This document shows, one piece after another, positions 62,801 through 64,000 of a stretch of 64,000 bases of DNA. Positions within the stretch are counted from its first letter, which is position 1; each line of letters begins with the position of its first letter. The notes under the pieces were generated by a model that saw nothing but the letters and a program-made list of their open reading frames with translations, was not told the origin of the DNA and did not search any database. Position numbers and translations under genes: made by a program. Source of the DNA: Elusimicrobiota bacterium (GTDB taxonomy: Bacteria; Elusimicrobiota; Elusimicrobia; UBA1565; UBA9628); contig JACQAZ010000039.1 of the NCBI GenBank assembly GCA_016194705.1, forward strand, positions 1 through 64,000, in the 5' to 3' direction.

Positions 62801-64000
62801 GCGCGCGGTCGACAAGTACAACAACCTGACTCCCGACGGCGACCTCGTGGGCTTCACGAGCAACGACCCCTACGCGACCTTGCCCGCGGCGGCGCCCCTG
62901 GGCTCGGCGGGTCCCGGTCAGACCAATTTCATGGGCTTCATCCCGAGCATCGCCACCGGCAACCTCGTGATCAGCGCCGTCGACCAGAGCGGGACCTTGA
63001 CGACCTCGACCGACACGACGATCACCGTGCTCCCCGGCATCCCGGTCCAGCTCATGACCGTCGTGCCGTCGCTGACCCTCTCCGGCGGCAAGACGACCGC
63101 GCCCGTCGGCGTGACCGGGACCATCTCGACGCAGACCGCGGGACAGGCCTTCAACGCGGCGGTCTACGCGACGGACGCGCGCTTCAACGTGGTCAGCACC
63201 GTGACCAAGCCCTCGATCCTGGTGACCTCGAGCGATCCCAACGCTCCGGCGCCCGGCAGCTTCGGCATGGGCAGCGGAAGCGCGACGATCGCCAACGTCA
63301 TCCTCTATACCGCGGGCAACCAGACCTTGACCGCGGCCGACGGCGGCGGCGCCACTCCGTTGACGGCCGGCGTCTCGGCGGTCTTCCCGGTGCAGCCGGC
63401 GGCGCCGCATCTCCTGCGCATACTGATGCCGGGCCAAGCGGCCGACTCCGGCAACTCGTCGGATTCCGGGCGCAAGTTCGCCCCGGGGCCCCAGGCCGCG
63501 GGAACCGCCTTCCCGATCGAGGTCGATCTCACGGACTCCTTCTGGAACTTGACGCCCGGGGCCTCGCAATGGATCACGCTCTCGGCCGGCGATCCCAACG
63601 CCCTGGTCTCCTTCAACGGGGGGCCCAACGTCCTGGCGATCAGCACCGCCCAACTCGTCATCACCTCGGCGACCTTCAACATGACGATCTTCGCGGCGGG
63701 CCCCAGCGTCAAGCTCTTCGCCTCGACGGCCGTCGTGACCGACCCGCGCTCGTTCACTCTCATCGCCGACTACGGCACGGCCTTCACCGTGACTCCCGGC
63801 TCGCCTTACGGGCTTCTCGCCCTGCTGCCCGGAGAGAAGAACCTGCCCGGCGTGCCGGGCAGCAACGGCAAGGACCCCGCCTTCCCGCCGACGCAGCAGA
63901 CTGCCGGCACGCAGTTCGACGTCAAGGTCGCCGAGGTCGACCAGTACTTCAACATCATCAAGAACGATCCCGTGCCGCGGACAGTGGCTCTCTCGGCGCT
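38841..64000 (+). CDS. Giant secreted modular repeat protein (3' end outside window)
   Basis: The frame from the ATG at 38841 runs without a stop to the window end: at least 8,386 codons. Residues 1-36 are a signal peptide (basic Arg-rich start, then AALLAGLYLAL). Residues 37-540 look like a beta-propeller-type region (GYWVFYHSTVNGDRGVWRF, DGVTW). Residues 541-830 are IPT/TIG-like, about 831-7413 are some 46 Ig-like modules, and from 7414 a different repeat runs off the end. It follows the preceding gene by 2 bp and is presumably a surface adhesin, matrix or contact protein. No protease or catalytic domain is seen in this part. Confidence 0.9.
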   Translation, partial: MKERHAKSRRSWMRRGAALLAGLYLALCPRPLNSSQITMTTGPGVGTEFSGQHNAIFVPGWGYWVFYHSTVNGDRGVWRFSADGVTWTAETEVFPFLTLAPDAASPNTSVWYRSDTNEIYAAANDGANDIAGTGTVPGGTNINTNDSSGNKVFIRRGTLQSNGSISWDATVGIRRQKMVADTAASACQDDVNNVNSRWDPLSQHSASVVVSSDSSKTVVSVFAEASGYTSKNPALSFTGAIGINNLKADLSDYNVAGTPNIYVYCYQETANTTNDDPTAFEPSAPVLVPVLQGSALINSEVLLGLRLPNNNVAPGTQITGNTMTAPPYAANVNSGAVAVRLSSGSAKAVADYMLELSSGASVVGDNSYGMAAINLPGSATAFFVVTDATGTLHYNRRVSNGAGTGGQFFWTNFVGGPIIDGKGGVNNLVSNAGDPLGHPSISIVNRSDGSADDLYVAYASSEGIHYAVFNATMTTSAGQVRHTYYWRRGAVTGALNSTGATGSADNPKLGGWTKAPNPLPIIWQDQSVVYFDKIITSTCPIPTITSFSSSPANGFLTGPSYDISLVGTNFNFCIGQSTSALFWLFKSTGAAGAGVDTTQNDITVTTVTIVDSTHLRATISLTNHVQAGTPYPLRVSFPDGQEFPDFYDRTGCPHAGVALGSGYNSTCANVTDIPMTLTLNAPTISSMTGVATKPSGGMITQSNGTTGLVSTITIVGTGYENWTGQLWGGAAQGLIPSTNTVRIQFLNTLTGLLESGITVSSLAYVGGKGTELNAYLNISTSVAVNEGFSNAVGPYRILITNPSSGTADTSALATPGTFYVTVPTATITSGFSSGFWNNANNFVTITGSAAYNDQGQLGVPSASNNPINKVQVQIKFLGTGAHSGWIWNGTQISLPDGNAENNWVNATLSPNGTAYWYLPPSFNTTQAPDDGPYAIFVRALSKDGGVGNPNGYGSPAQFISTQAVTLDRKPPLYSPVLPVSGSTSAVADVSGNLSDQGTGVSTITFLIQDIGLPQVSTANWMAFGSQGNLNATNNLQLWIGTGAPAMPLGTGAAQLIDLSSGLFSPQWQSGHQYRISVFSESPGFNCLDTSTGTYTTSNTNCVQVTGSSGGSGQGSSVIVIFDTNTPVLTLDRANLANSSGTATFLTAFSSITGTYLDNVNDPRESETIWLRLVHLQFGQVAETPVSCLDQSLGLFTACTSVTQDNEWVTVSPTINSTKTANGWSFALSGAALGQLVQGDVYRVDACATDGAGNSTGTATSQSTDCKTSPLFKKYFRLDNQAPSFVSVTITTGTPADSDLGNGDLEFGAGGASVGLYTVPDPTTNPAPYVSKVPLNSIRLKLSDGTGSGVSTMTVIWSLSYTDKNNDLFQWTPPNTWAQSATRIWNVAGSTMVLASNQPAFYVAISSAINWENPSEFYHFQATATDVAGSPSYYTWDFVYDTAPPNIPINAVDISSGISFSKPINLPQLLSGKVQDNVFGANNYNTGASKVGLGVMRIDKTSTQWFTPGGGGSWVATRGDPNIPISAPDNAANAGAVPWSYVLGANTDHFWNNDSTSTYYLYLYSQDNTAAPFSNLTSSLTLFGVFQWDVDAPTSAFTSPVGTIPPALSSTTNATIFYSTITLFNLAKVYGTALDLPSSGPGMGANVSCTMPAFDLNAPPDGWPGSWPGGAANICKEQVSITDTNTGGIWDGSTFNQNITPGSNAAYRDMSAGGVAGNNYNYDMTSDGNPQAALSDTHVYSVSIRGKDAGADGTGTWDPNVEVPPSLACGSIPLGNLNVRCFKIDKQIPTSYAVTPINNSDNATPIAAISGTAVDTGSGLKYTYVKICNDDTGNPGHIKPNECLPGVSGTDGFTSSNTFIFSWASPTSPQTWSLNTTAVTAWVANNTYDVIVWSTDTVNNIEGALDAATAGSAPSNHIKFRVISITGSGKVLQPQPGDSVGTNPYYMPTTLTTISGTATGNPNAQILIKATDTIPAKYFDGANWTNTLTWFPAAGLPVTGGAWSYGMASGKWLLNFNYQIQLRTCDATCLVFSSIFDTTPNFVIDSSAPAITLLEPTAAAYSAGTLQVTSATVVDATAQNPPVFNDSLNPGAVYFQVRRLKDSPNKVWDILQSTFVALGADCLTTTDNTCLPGSIAGGGGLFNWTTTYLTNYQLFEDGYRYRVDMMAKDKAGNTISQPSAAPFRWDVSFPTAQVNVPVTSSYINSLSSITGTALDPNPNLADPNKAPTGIANVEVSIQRQSDGKFFDGTSFGWSGSTKWLPATDLYEQSIGNSTWTYYNTNLNAAILSGKYVLAARATDRAGNVQGNETGGYLFPAISSFTFTADFGPPTISVTLPLNSQPYASVSVPPVQGAAADPPDQGISAGVLSANNQGLDTVMWYVVGVSSEYWTGAAFTTTVTTVTFSGGAAWSLSMPTPAQFAAQGDRTYFALAQSHDASTRPDGNISVTSGNVSGFYGTALNVPLSFLVDATAGVSTVTWPMQGQVSNAVSSFTGTANAYISGVSPNGNVSICLTTNTLTGPFWTGSSYTFTSVGSPPCYWSTSTINSGGGFGSSTTTWTYSDLAGAFTTGNTYYFYSRVTDNVGHVEAGPPIFAMQWNINVPAVVSTSPLNGNTLNLAAFASIAGTASDQAAGNSLTNVQILVQSKQINGGGVNAAYWNGGLSGVVANDWTSSDTTKYNQWLPASGLATWSRAAMSLGALDSTQFVIWVRASDGLGNRSPTPSNAQLDADQNFDGSPALTFTFDNTAPTSKANFPPVNNNNPTLALISGTSSDDPFGGTRSPSGVNNMKFKLSQSDGCYWQPLGGFVAPCTDSGFLSVGGAVNPWSKAIGVGASFLDGFQYTITPQATDNATNVESAPALYTFVMDLTTPTASVYFPANGGFMGAATSVSSGPADDLVLDLHAGAGDYCNGGCPAGRNNQSGIAASSVTIALYDTTLGKYWNNAAGAFNLGTALPLPGPAWSTATFVGTASGTWTWTLPTNIMAASSPNTYLITSVVKDKSNNQLQGVTVTTNSFVYDVTPPVALATAPTDGTPYPFHAYATVLPAIYGTARDAAPGLIKDVFLQIKETACTNGPCGNVGSYWNGYAWQVGAVFLDSGVVSGLLSGTTYAWSMDTSNVAWDNFSTYTITIEGRDQSLNIEGAHTDLTIYLQAPVATVSITQPAPNGQYKNSAPFAVNFQGTGTNMRPTNSVQLELKRLTEPTSYWFNPTAIWMTASTFTTLSAPLGSWTTTWTVSPYNMDNSTYTLTVTPFNTAGVAGTPASLTFFIDNTAPTSAITTPSGPACAGVNTCLGPTVTPLNAIVGNASDIKSPAPPVANSLTNTGLTITITDNPSCVPGPCKTWVPASNAFVAAGGGFLPDVFTPVGAPVTSYNWSTSTLTGLAAALQDGVDYKISVLATDLPGNAQSPAALFTFVWDATPPVAGVIQPSSGNVYMNLTNISGTASDPAGAFGNNKFSGMDHVDVQIFDPQNVLCWTGAAFGSCSGATLGWNTIGGVPTPWSYANALLSPALQSGNYYTVASRGVDRSTNTQNAFTSGISSMTVFIDTDAPTVQITVPANSVSYRAAVLNGGNALSGTAADAEKAFYPFTDALQNNTVQTIIWYLSDVTGTQLTGSTSFYYSGVPNYCPNPPVQCSSNGTKFSSNTLQEADAAIWIVASGTKTWTSNFTAADWRSDRQYYIKGRAKDKALDVSGAVVGNQTSTFYTGQNYNGFIVDNSPPVSKVTQPPLTGFIQSLASISGTSNADLSQASTYFLNIWYVPLAGGASYYWNGSGWGAADAQTPRPVKITGSALSTGTVIWSYPDSLVGESAPTITQPAGTTYGISIMARDFAGNLEVPATAQLVLDQSGPDVKITTPMVNAPYYGTTRQLPTLSGTAIDVGPAGVNTVTIEIRDISETDLAQGGKNPIWTGSGWNTSMSSNYVTMTGYAFPNWNLTSPGVNWLPNKRYQVTALATDLAGNLSPTPAIMDTMIYDVNFPTSTVLAPVHNTYQKGPNLPTVISGTGQDGVIVSSAEAKSGLNRVEISIHDDGGPPSYYDGGAFSSIVPLWRVVSTTTLDPATWTYPPSNPAGDVIPTWLDGHKYTIQVRATDSSTNQEANNALGVQIATFTADYTPPAVTVVLPGPAAFIPTVSSFTGTMNDPLVNGNHSSMAGGAAAVYIAIKKLSNNTYWNQSSSAFDITCPPCTPNPYTLATLWQTSWSYTNAALTSALTTPSVAIDYNVYIAGIDNAGNVSRSTITTPGGAVDYNFKIDRFAPVAVTTFPAVGFTQGPATPIAGTAVDKPGDLTVNEAGVGAVSLQFLKLDMSGGAPGTTTYWDGASWQGTPQWISQSFVGGTPGGAAAAWYTTGSPPESQFNDGFQYSVIARAQDLATPPNFDTVYTTFSFVIDRTSPTVALVQPAASSVYISTYGIILASGTFTDPQVGGKIPSGVSLVFGKIQDVSGGSHSPAGGQWWNGTTWVAAPAPLSASVNLAAGTWSFTNFPPGDTSVNGWTRNEASADGRQYQLTVYAQDNAGLQGASAAQIAVLTLTFDGTPPASGIVFPGSFASTTTLASITGTAQDYLVNSSSADVKYVYIAINSDVGNNAINGDPHTGTGWFWNQVTGAWVNSGSPIWSTTTWTGTQWTWASAVIDNNLLIDSFYNVISSAVDNGGNAPPPPLPPSFPAPGTQYRHVQFEPPGAFSSILVPANNAYFNQLAAFSGSANQYTTQVQLQLKRKDTAQCWSGAVWGACPNIRNMNQPAPNTGWTWSYPSGTSPLDAMPDFSLVNNTTFTLTVTGYNFVPKAECGTVPCNTNSFFIDMTSPTTTVTYPPDTGAIRTPPTLSGSVVDPNIGLVTSGVKDPAGVSVLIKRITDNGVPADNFFWNQASSTWTASVGFAASSAVYNSGTNSWTFQSNVSTLTWMNGVKYSVQVQSKDNASGGGGPNLETAGAGITFTYDVVAPTVTLQVPDTTTQKWRDLSTISGTALVPAAYAAFKEVDVRFRQVGPPAVYADPGTSLNFLQPNGDLAWIKATDAGSLTNWFLSTGVVPAQPAGFPLQQGATYAVEARAIDLAGNISAYATSYLFVYDSSPPISGVQYPAKNSIVSQLLTLSGTAADLPLVNPGAITATDVRLQRLADGKFWNGGGAGGSFVSAATMKSSLAQVVAGANWSVVPADLPPASSLTSGDSYYITVMSTDDVSQNGNGGTFSDYGGFFFSTFTFDNTAPYAGIAFPRDASFQTLTMAPFSGAALDNVSLSTVALNLQDVTVGGANSCFMPGAGFANNCAASWFKAMGGPCAGLTSCSWSFNFGATLPFTRNHQYIVLSSATDQAAPANAQVATSSAGFTYDIGIPTAAFTSPGNAGYLNAFVTSVAGTAIDDNSGITSLHLSLSSSAAGAVGSWWDNAAGQFTGLSPEFSSLFSSTATYVFNGSPPNDTWTWNLPPINKFVNGQVYDLRSQTTDNAGNQHTQDLGTYTFDSQNPVSGIQLPVNGSFYNSLATISGTSSDNVAVSTVALVVQDQGAAGPNNCYSPNNGLFNNSCTVSFPAMGAPCAGVTCAWSFTGIPWVTGHVYIVVSSATDAALNQQNSFAASVASNTFTFDTTKPTVGLTQPDGTQAQPFRVNTLATISGTAGVTAPDQLQIVNLSVQRFLTGFFWNPPPPGGTGTGLFDIDQTVTSRELAYTTATYTVDWTNWTLSSGMPLLSGEKYEIIPRAKDKAGNYSVPLSTFEVTYDITPPQSSVTAPGNASYVKTLPTITGQFADLPASNPGLVNRVSLRITRLSDKNCWDGATWQAAGLCPITITGTASPFAGAVQVWTSTWSIRPGIPAAGNTPTMITGTSYYVTSSGQDNAAPAGNSEAFYGVLGSTFTFDDTAPYAGVAFPPDGGFFSLVASMNGVATDNVGVSTVALNVQDTTVGGANSCYLPGSDFTNSCATSWFKAFGGPCVAGAPCAWNSTFPAGTPFVQAHQYVILSSATDLATNAQVATSSAGFTFDINVPTAAFTTPGPGGYVNSLATLIGGTAAEAPAGVQSVMVAISSFNGVGGWWDYAAGKFTGNAPDFANAAAAATTANGFANWTWSFPAGMQSKFANNVTTYLVETFTTNNAQTTRTQTSVPLQPAWNFSFDSQNPASGIQVPVNGATYSSLATISGTSSDNLFVSTMSLIVQDQGTAGPNNCYSPNNGLFNNSCAVSFPAMGGPCAGVSCNWSFTGIPWVTGHVYIVVSSATDAAGNQQSSFAASVASNTFTYDTGKPAISIGFPVNLSRLPSLAADGGTLISGSASEAAPGVVTTVQLRIRQLNAPSLFADPKSVPPMQFDLDPATQAELAWTTATYSGSPAWFSWTVSSGQNSFFVAGDSYTYEARAINAAGSYSASYSTVTTIFDNVAPVSAVTLPVAFSTQSSLAILSGTSLDFAGSNPGTVSSVRLQLIRKADNNYWNGGGWTSVPTNLTPAIDGIEVDQTSWQLKVNLPSNAQLTDGDSYYLTSSALDNANPVNTEAFFTPARSSTFTVDLGVPASTITIPTNGQIVASLASIGGTAIDVLAGISNASQISVSIKSLTDGYCWNGLVPGTVSVAGCPLSFYPINDIPSGRGGTYSTASKFWSMNAPALTPKYTYQVQVIAIDNALPTGNTQLAASAHTITFTYDPNAAAANFSYPPTLPAAGANLNTAFSVRGTAVDQFGVAAASVSFQEADTLMYYDGVSTFSSVAQKWIDVGALGGSIPNFTFSLSGAPAVPNLAATNGRNYNFFVKAITNAGVESAPATITIKYDTAKPTSGVGFPSAGVYLNNFSSATGTTSDPGAAASGVAGVQAQMERMSDATCWNGAAWGTSCALETSWLSPVVPVVTNWTKNTQLPLPNNLASGLEDGKQYQVSARAFDVAANTQTALGSTLFYFDVSSPTATIALPANGIYYNTLPTVSGQAQDNGPHLSPVDFPQVLIFDAPLSKYWQDGVGWVAAPFWNLAKDSTTTGGLFTWRYDASLVTWPNRSNTNLQIDVKTADAAGNYTIASSTFGFTNTPPVSRVSYPSSDGVRFSSMTSISGTSLDGVAPVTQVQAMIWYVTGATTFYWNPVAPHWAGNFTPAFYPISGSGGPFGVNNPWGYTSAQNADFAAPGTLNFAWNDGTHDGQTNPPFSGNGKTFYVMTQAIDAAGNYETALATRTFIFDNVPPFSSPTAPGDQTAITALATLSGASNDDAKGASGVKSGVVSVLDKEAAKYYDGSAFTSASQQWLNVTQLFQASWTFVNGPLGSQLLDTHHYVIASSATDNVGNAQNVVGQSTVLFDTTTPTSQVTNPVNGTTYNDNKILNGSSSDPGYTSGINGTGSGVYPGLSPTWQQGHIELTIFRDTAPLVPGTGPFNFGSWDASGFFWNGSTWVAASGGQLWVLAGPPDSFGNWTYGSLVCPVAPPNVCWNRGDQYMVWSRSVDNAGNVQAAVLQAPEFFIAAPAQSLKVTVAPNPVTAGLPSSLTVEAMDGPGGTGNRATSFNGTVDFSIDSGAGPEVEDTDNTPDTDHGLPKPYLFSVGTGGDNGIHTFANLQLLRKAGARNVHVNQQGNPGFFGDGTVTVNPAAASQVQVVADYPHQLPGPGVTTVGTEGRTGAPLTNNTAGTPIQFLLQVVDPYWNLVLSSAASMSIQSSDPHDGPFNTLPANTNPVFVGSTTITWTFVTASLSGQRIQASGSSNFPNLSNGLGAGQTTPVPILGNPKQRLLVLLPGETRVEGKADTLPYGKTGAPLDLKAGLSYAATVYAVDNFWNTDSAAGDPVSLSLISDAYAPTLASQPLFNGATIFWFTPVAASTMAAIVSTTPASITTTFYYTLNAGTDYDPMTVWWDKPVGLQLIAQGQVAAPGLAGTPPYGFNPTSGGRSNATAATLTAGVTTTITVNLVDSHYNVVSGTTPFMNAGQLNSSNTLVAELYFPFDTNIQDGWLLEPKPYLKALNAGTTFFTVIPVTHGALTMSVRDNTYMTFSTDTVAGIPVNGGAVAGLQILVPSEFAVEGSTEGKAGQAGPLSAGQSYTITVRAVDKYNNLTPDGDLVGFTSNDPYATLPAAAPLGSAGPGQTNFMGFIPSIATGNLVISAVDQSGTLTTSTDTTITVLPGIPVQLMTVVPSLTLSGGKTTAPVGVTGTISTQTAGQAFNAAVYATDARFNVVSTVTKPSILVTSSDPNAPAPGSFGMGSGSATIANVILYTAGNQTLTAADGGGATPLTAGVSAVFPVQPAAPHLLRILMPGQAADSGNSSDSGRKFAPGPQAAGTAFPIEVDLTDSFWNLTPGASQWITLSAGDPNALVSFNGGPNVLAISTAQLVITSATFNMTIFAAGPSVKLFASTAVVTDPRSFTLIADYGTAFTVTPGSPYGLLALLPGEKNLPGVPGSNGKDPAFPPTQQTAGTQFDVKVAEVDQYFNIIKNDPVPRTVALSA
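40461..41330 (+). repeat. IPT/TIG-like domains of the giant protein
   Basis: About three units of roughly 90-110 residues. Typical openings are PTITSFSSSPANGFLTG followed by ISLVGTNF, and PTISSMTGVATKPSGG followed by ITIVGTGYENW. These are immunoglobulin-like folds found in many secreted binding proteins. Confidence 0.6.
41331..61080 (+). repeat. Array of about 46 Ig-like modules
   Basis: Modules of about 120-160 residues. Consensus order: boundary TFxxDxTxPT (for example TFTFDNTAPTS), then a short spacer, TISGTAxD, a variable stretch often with YWNG or WxG, then YxVxxRAxDxAGN before the next boundary. I counted about 46 boundaries between 41740 and 60600. Most modules have diverged strongly. 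Frequent short insertions carry Cys pairs. Confidence 0.85.
53637..58287 (+). repeat. Higher-order repeat: five-module block, period about 1.94 kb
   Basis: Five consecutive modules at about 53637-55566 correspond in order to five at about 55567-57506; a third, partial copy (first two modules) follows to 58287. Matching landmarks lie 1,926 to 1,944 bp apart. The fifth module is the closest match: both copies read DSQNPxSGIQ, GTSSDN, DQGxAGPNNCYSPNNG, and GIPWVTGHVYIVVSSATDAA. Confidence 0.85.
61081..64000 (+). repeat. Second repeat array of the giant protein (continues beyond window)
   Basis: Units of about 130 residues with a different consensus: a start like LLVLLPGE, a Gly/Pro-rich stretch (GKxGxP), TAGxxFxVxVxAVDxxxN, then SSDPNA and a strand-rich end. 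I place unit starts near 61466, 61865, 62250, 62695, 63048, 63412 and 63811. Confidence 0.8.

Noticed and set aside
57957..63653. Antisense open frame of about 1,898 codons opposite the giant gene (similar long ones at 42396-46589 and 49281-52841)
   Set aside because: The predicted products are Arg/Gly/Asp-rich without domains, and the + frame shows clear signal peptide and repeat structure. In GC-rich DNA the opposite strand often stays open as a side effect of codon bias.

Overview
The window is GC-rich, gene-dense bacterial DNA, and almost every gene is on the + strand. The gene content (a type IV pilus ATPase, many Ala/Pro-rich envelope proteins, two lipoproteins, a deoxyribose-phosphate type microcompartment and a giant secreted repeat protein) suggests a Gram-negative, diderm, probably uncultured lineage. 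Elusimicrobiota is my best guess, but it is inference: there is no rRNA or other decisive marker.

Layout. 0.2-1.7 kb: an aquaporin gene lacking its start, a hicBA toxin-antitoxin pair set between two copies of a duplicated intergenic segment, and a small membrane protein. 1.8-2.8 kb: rplM-rpsI with a clear promoter and terminator. 2.8-8.3 kb: asparagine synthetase, a methyltransferase, a helical protein, a 5'-nucleotidase and a HAD phosphatase. 8.5-16.4 kb: one long, translationally coupled operon for a bacterial microcompartment (BMC). Its signature enzymes are deoxyribose-phosphate aldolase (DeoC) and an RpiB-family isomerase, with a CoA-acylating aldehyde dehydrogenase, PduL, triosephosphate isomerase, two BMC-H, one BMC-T and three BMC-P shell proteins, plus four unfamiliar passengers. 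The expected chemistry is deoxyribose-5-phosphate to acetaldehyde plus glyceraldehyde-3-phosphate, then acetaldehyde to acetyl-CoA to acetyl-phosphate.

16.4-31.5 kb: pilT, an Ala/Pro-rich protein, a DnaA-like AAA+ protein, a sensor kinase, a lipoprotein, comM, a LysM protein, a small TPR-like protein, an HTH protein, dprA, topA, a Xer recombinase and an unknown protein. 31.5-34.3 kb: purA, then a minus-strand nucleotidyltransferase pair inserted so that an older purA 3' end is displaced downstream, then a Phd/ParE-type module with a palindromic operator.

34.4-64.0 kb: a strong promoter and a c-di-GMP-I (GEMM) riboswitch with a terminator lead a run of four genes: a small membrane-anchored exported protein, a HEAT-repeat protein, a membrane/spermidine-synthase-like/TPR protein and a giant gene. 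The giant reading frame opens at 38841 and is still open at the window end (at least 8,386 codons). It encodes a signal peptide, an N-terminal propeller-like region, IPT/TIG-like domains, about 46 Ig-like modules (including a block of five modules repeated with a period near 1.94 kb) and the start of a second, different repeat array. The most interesting systems are this possibly c-di-GMP-controlled giant surface protein, the BMC operon with unusual passengers, and the two defence-like modules flanked by duplicated host sequence.
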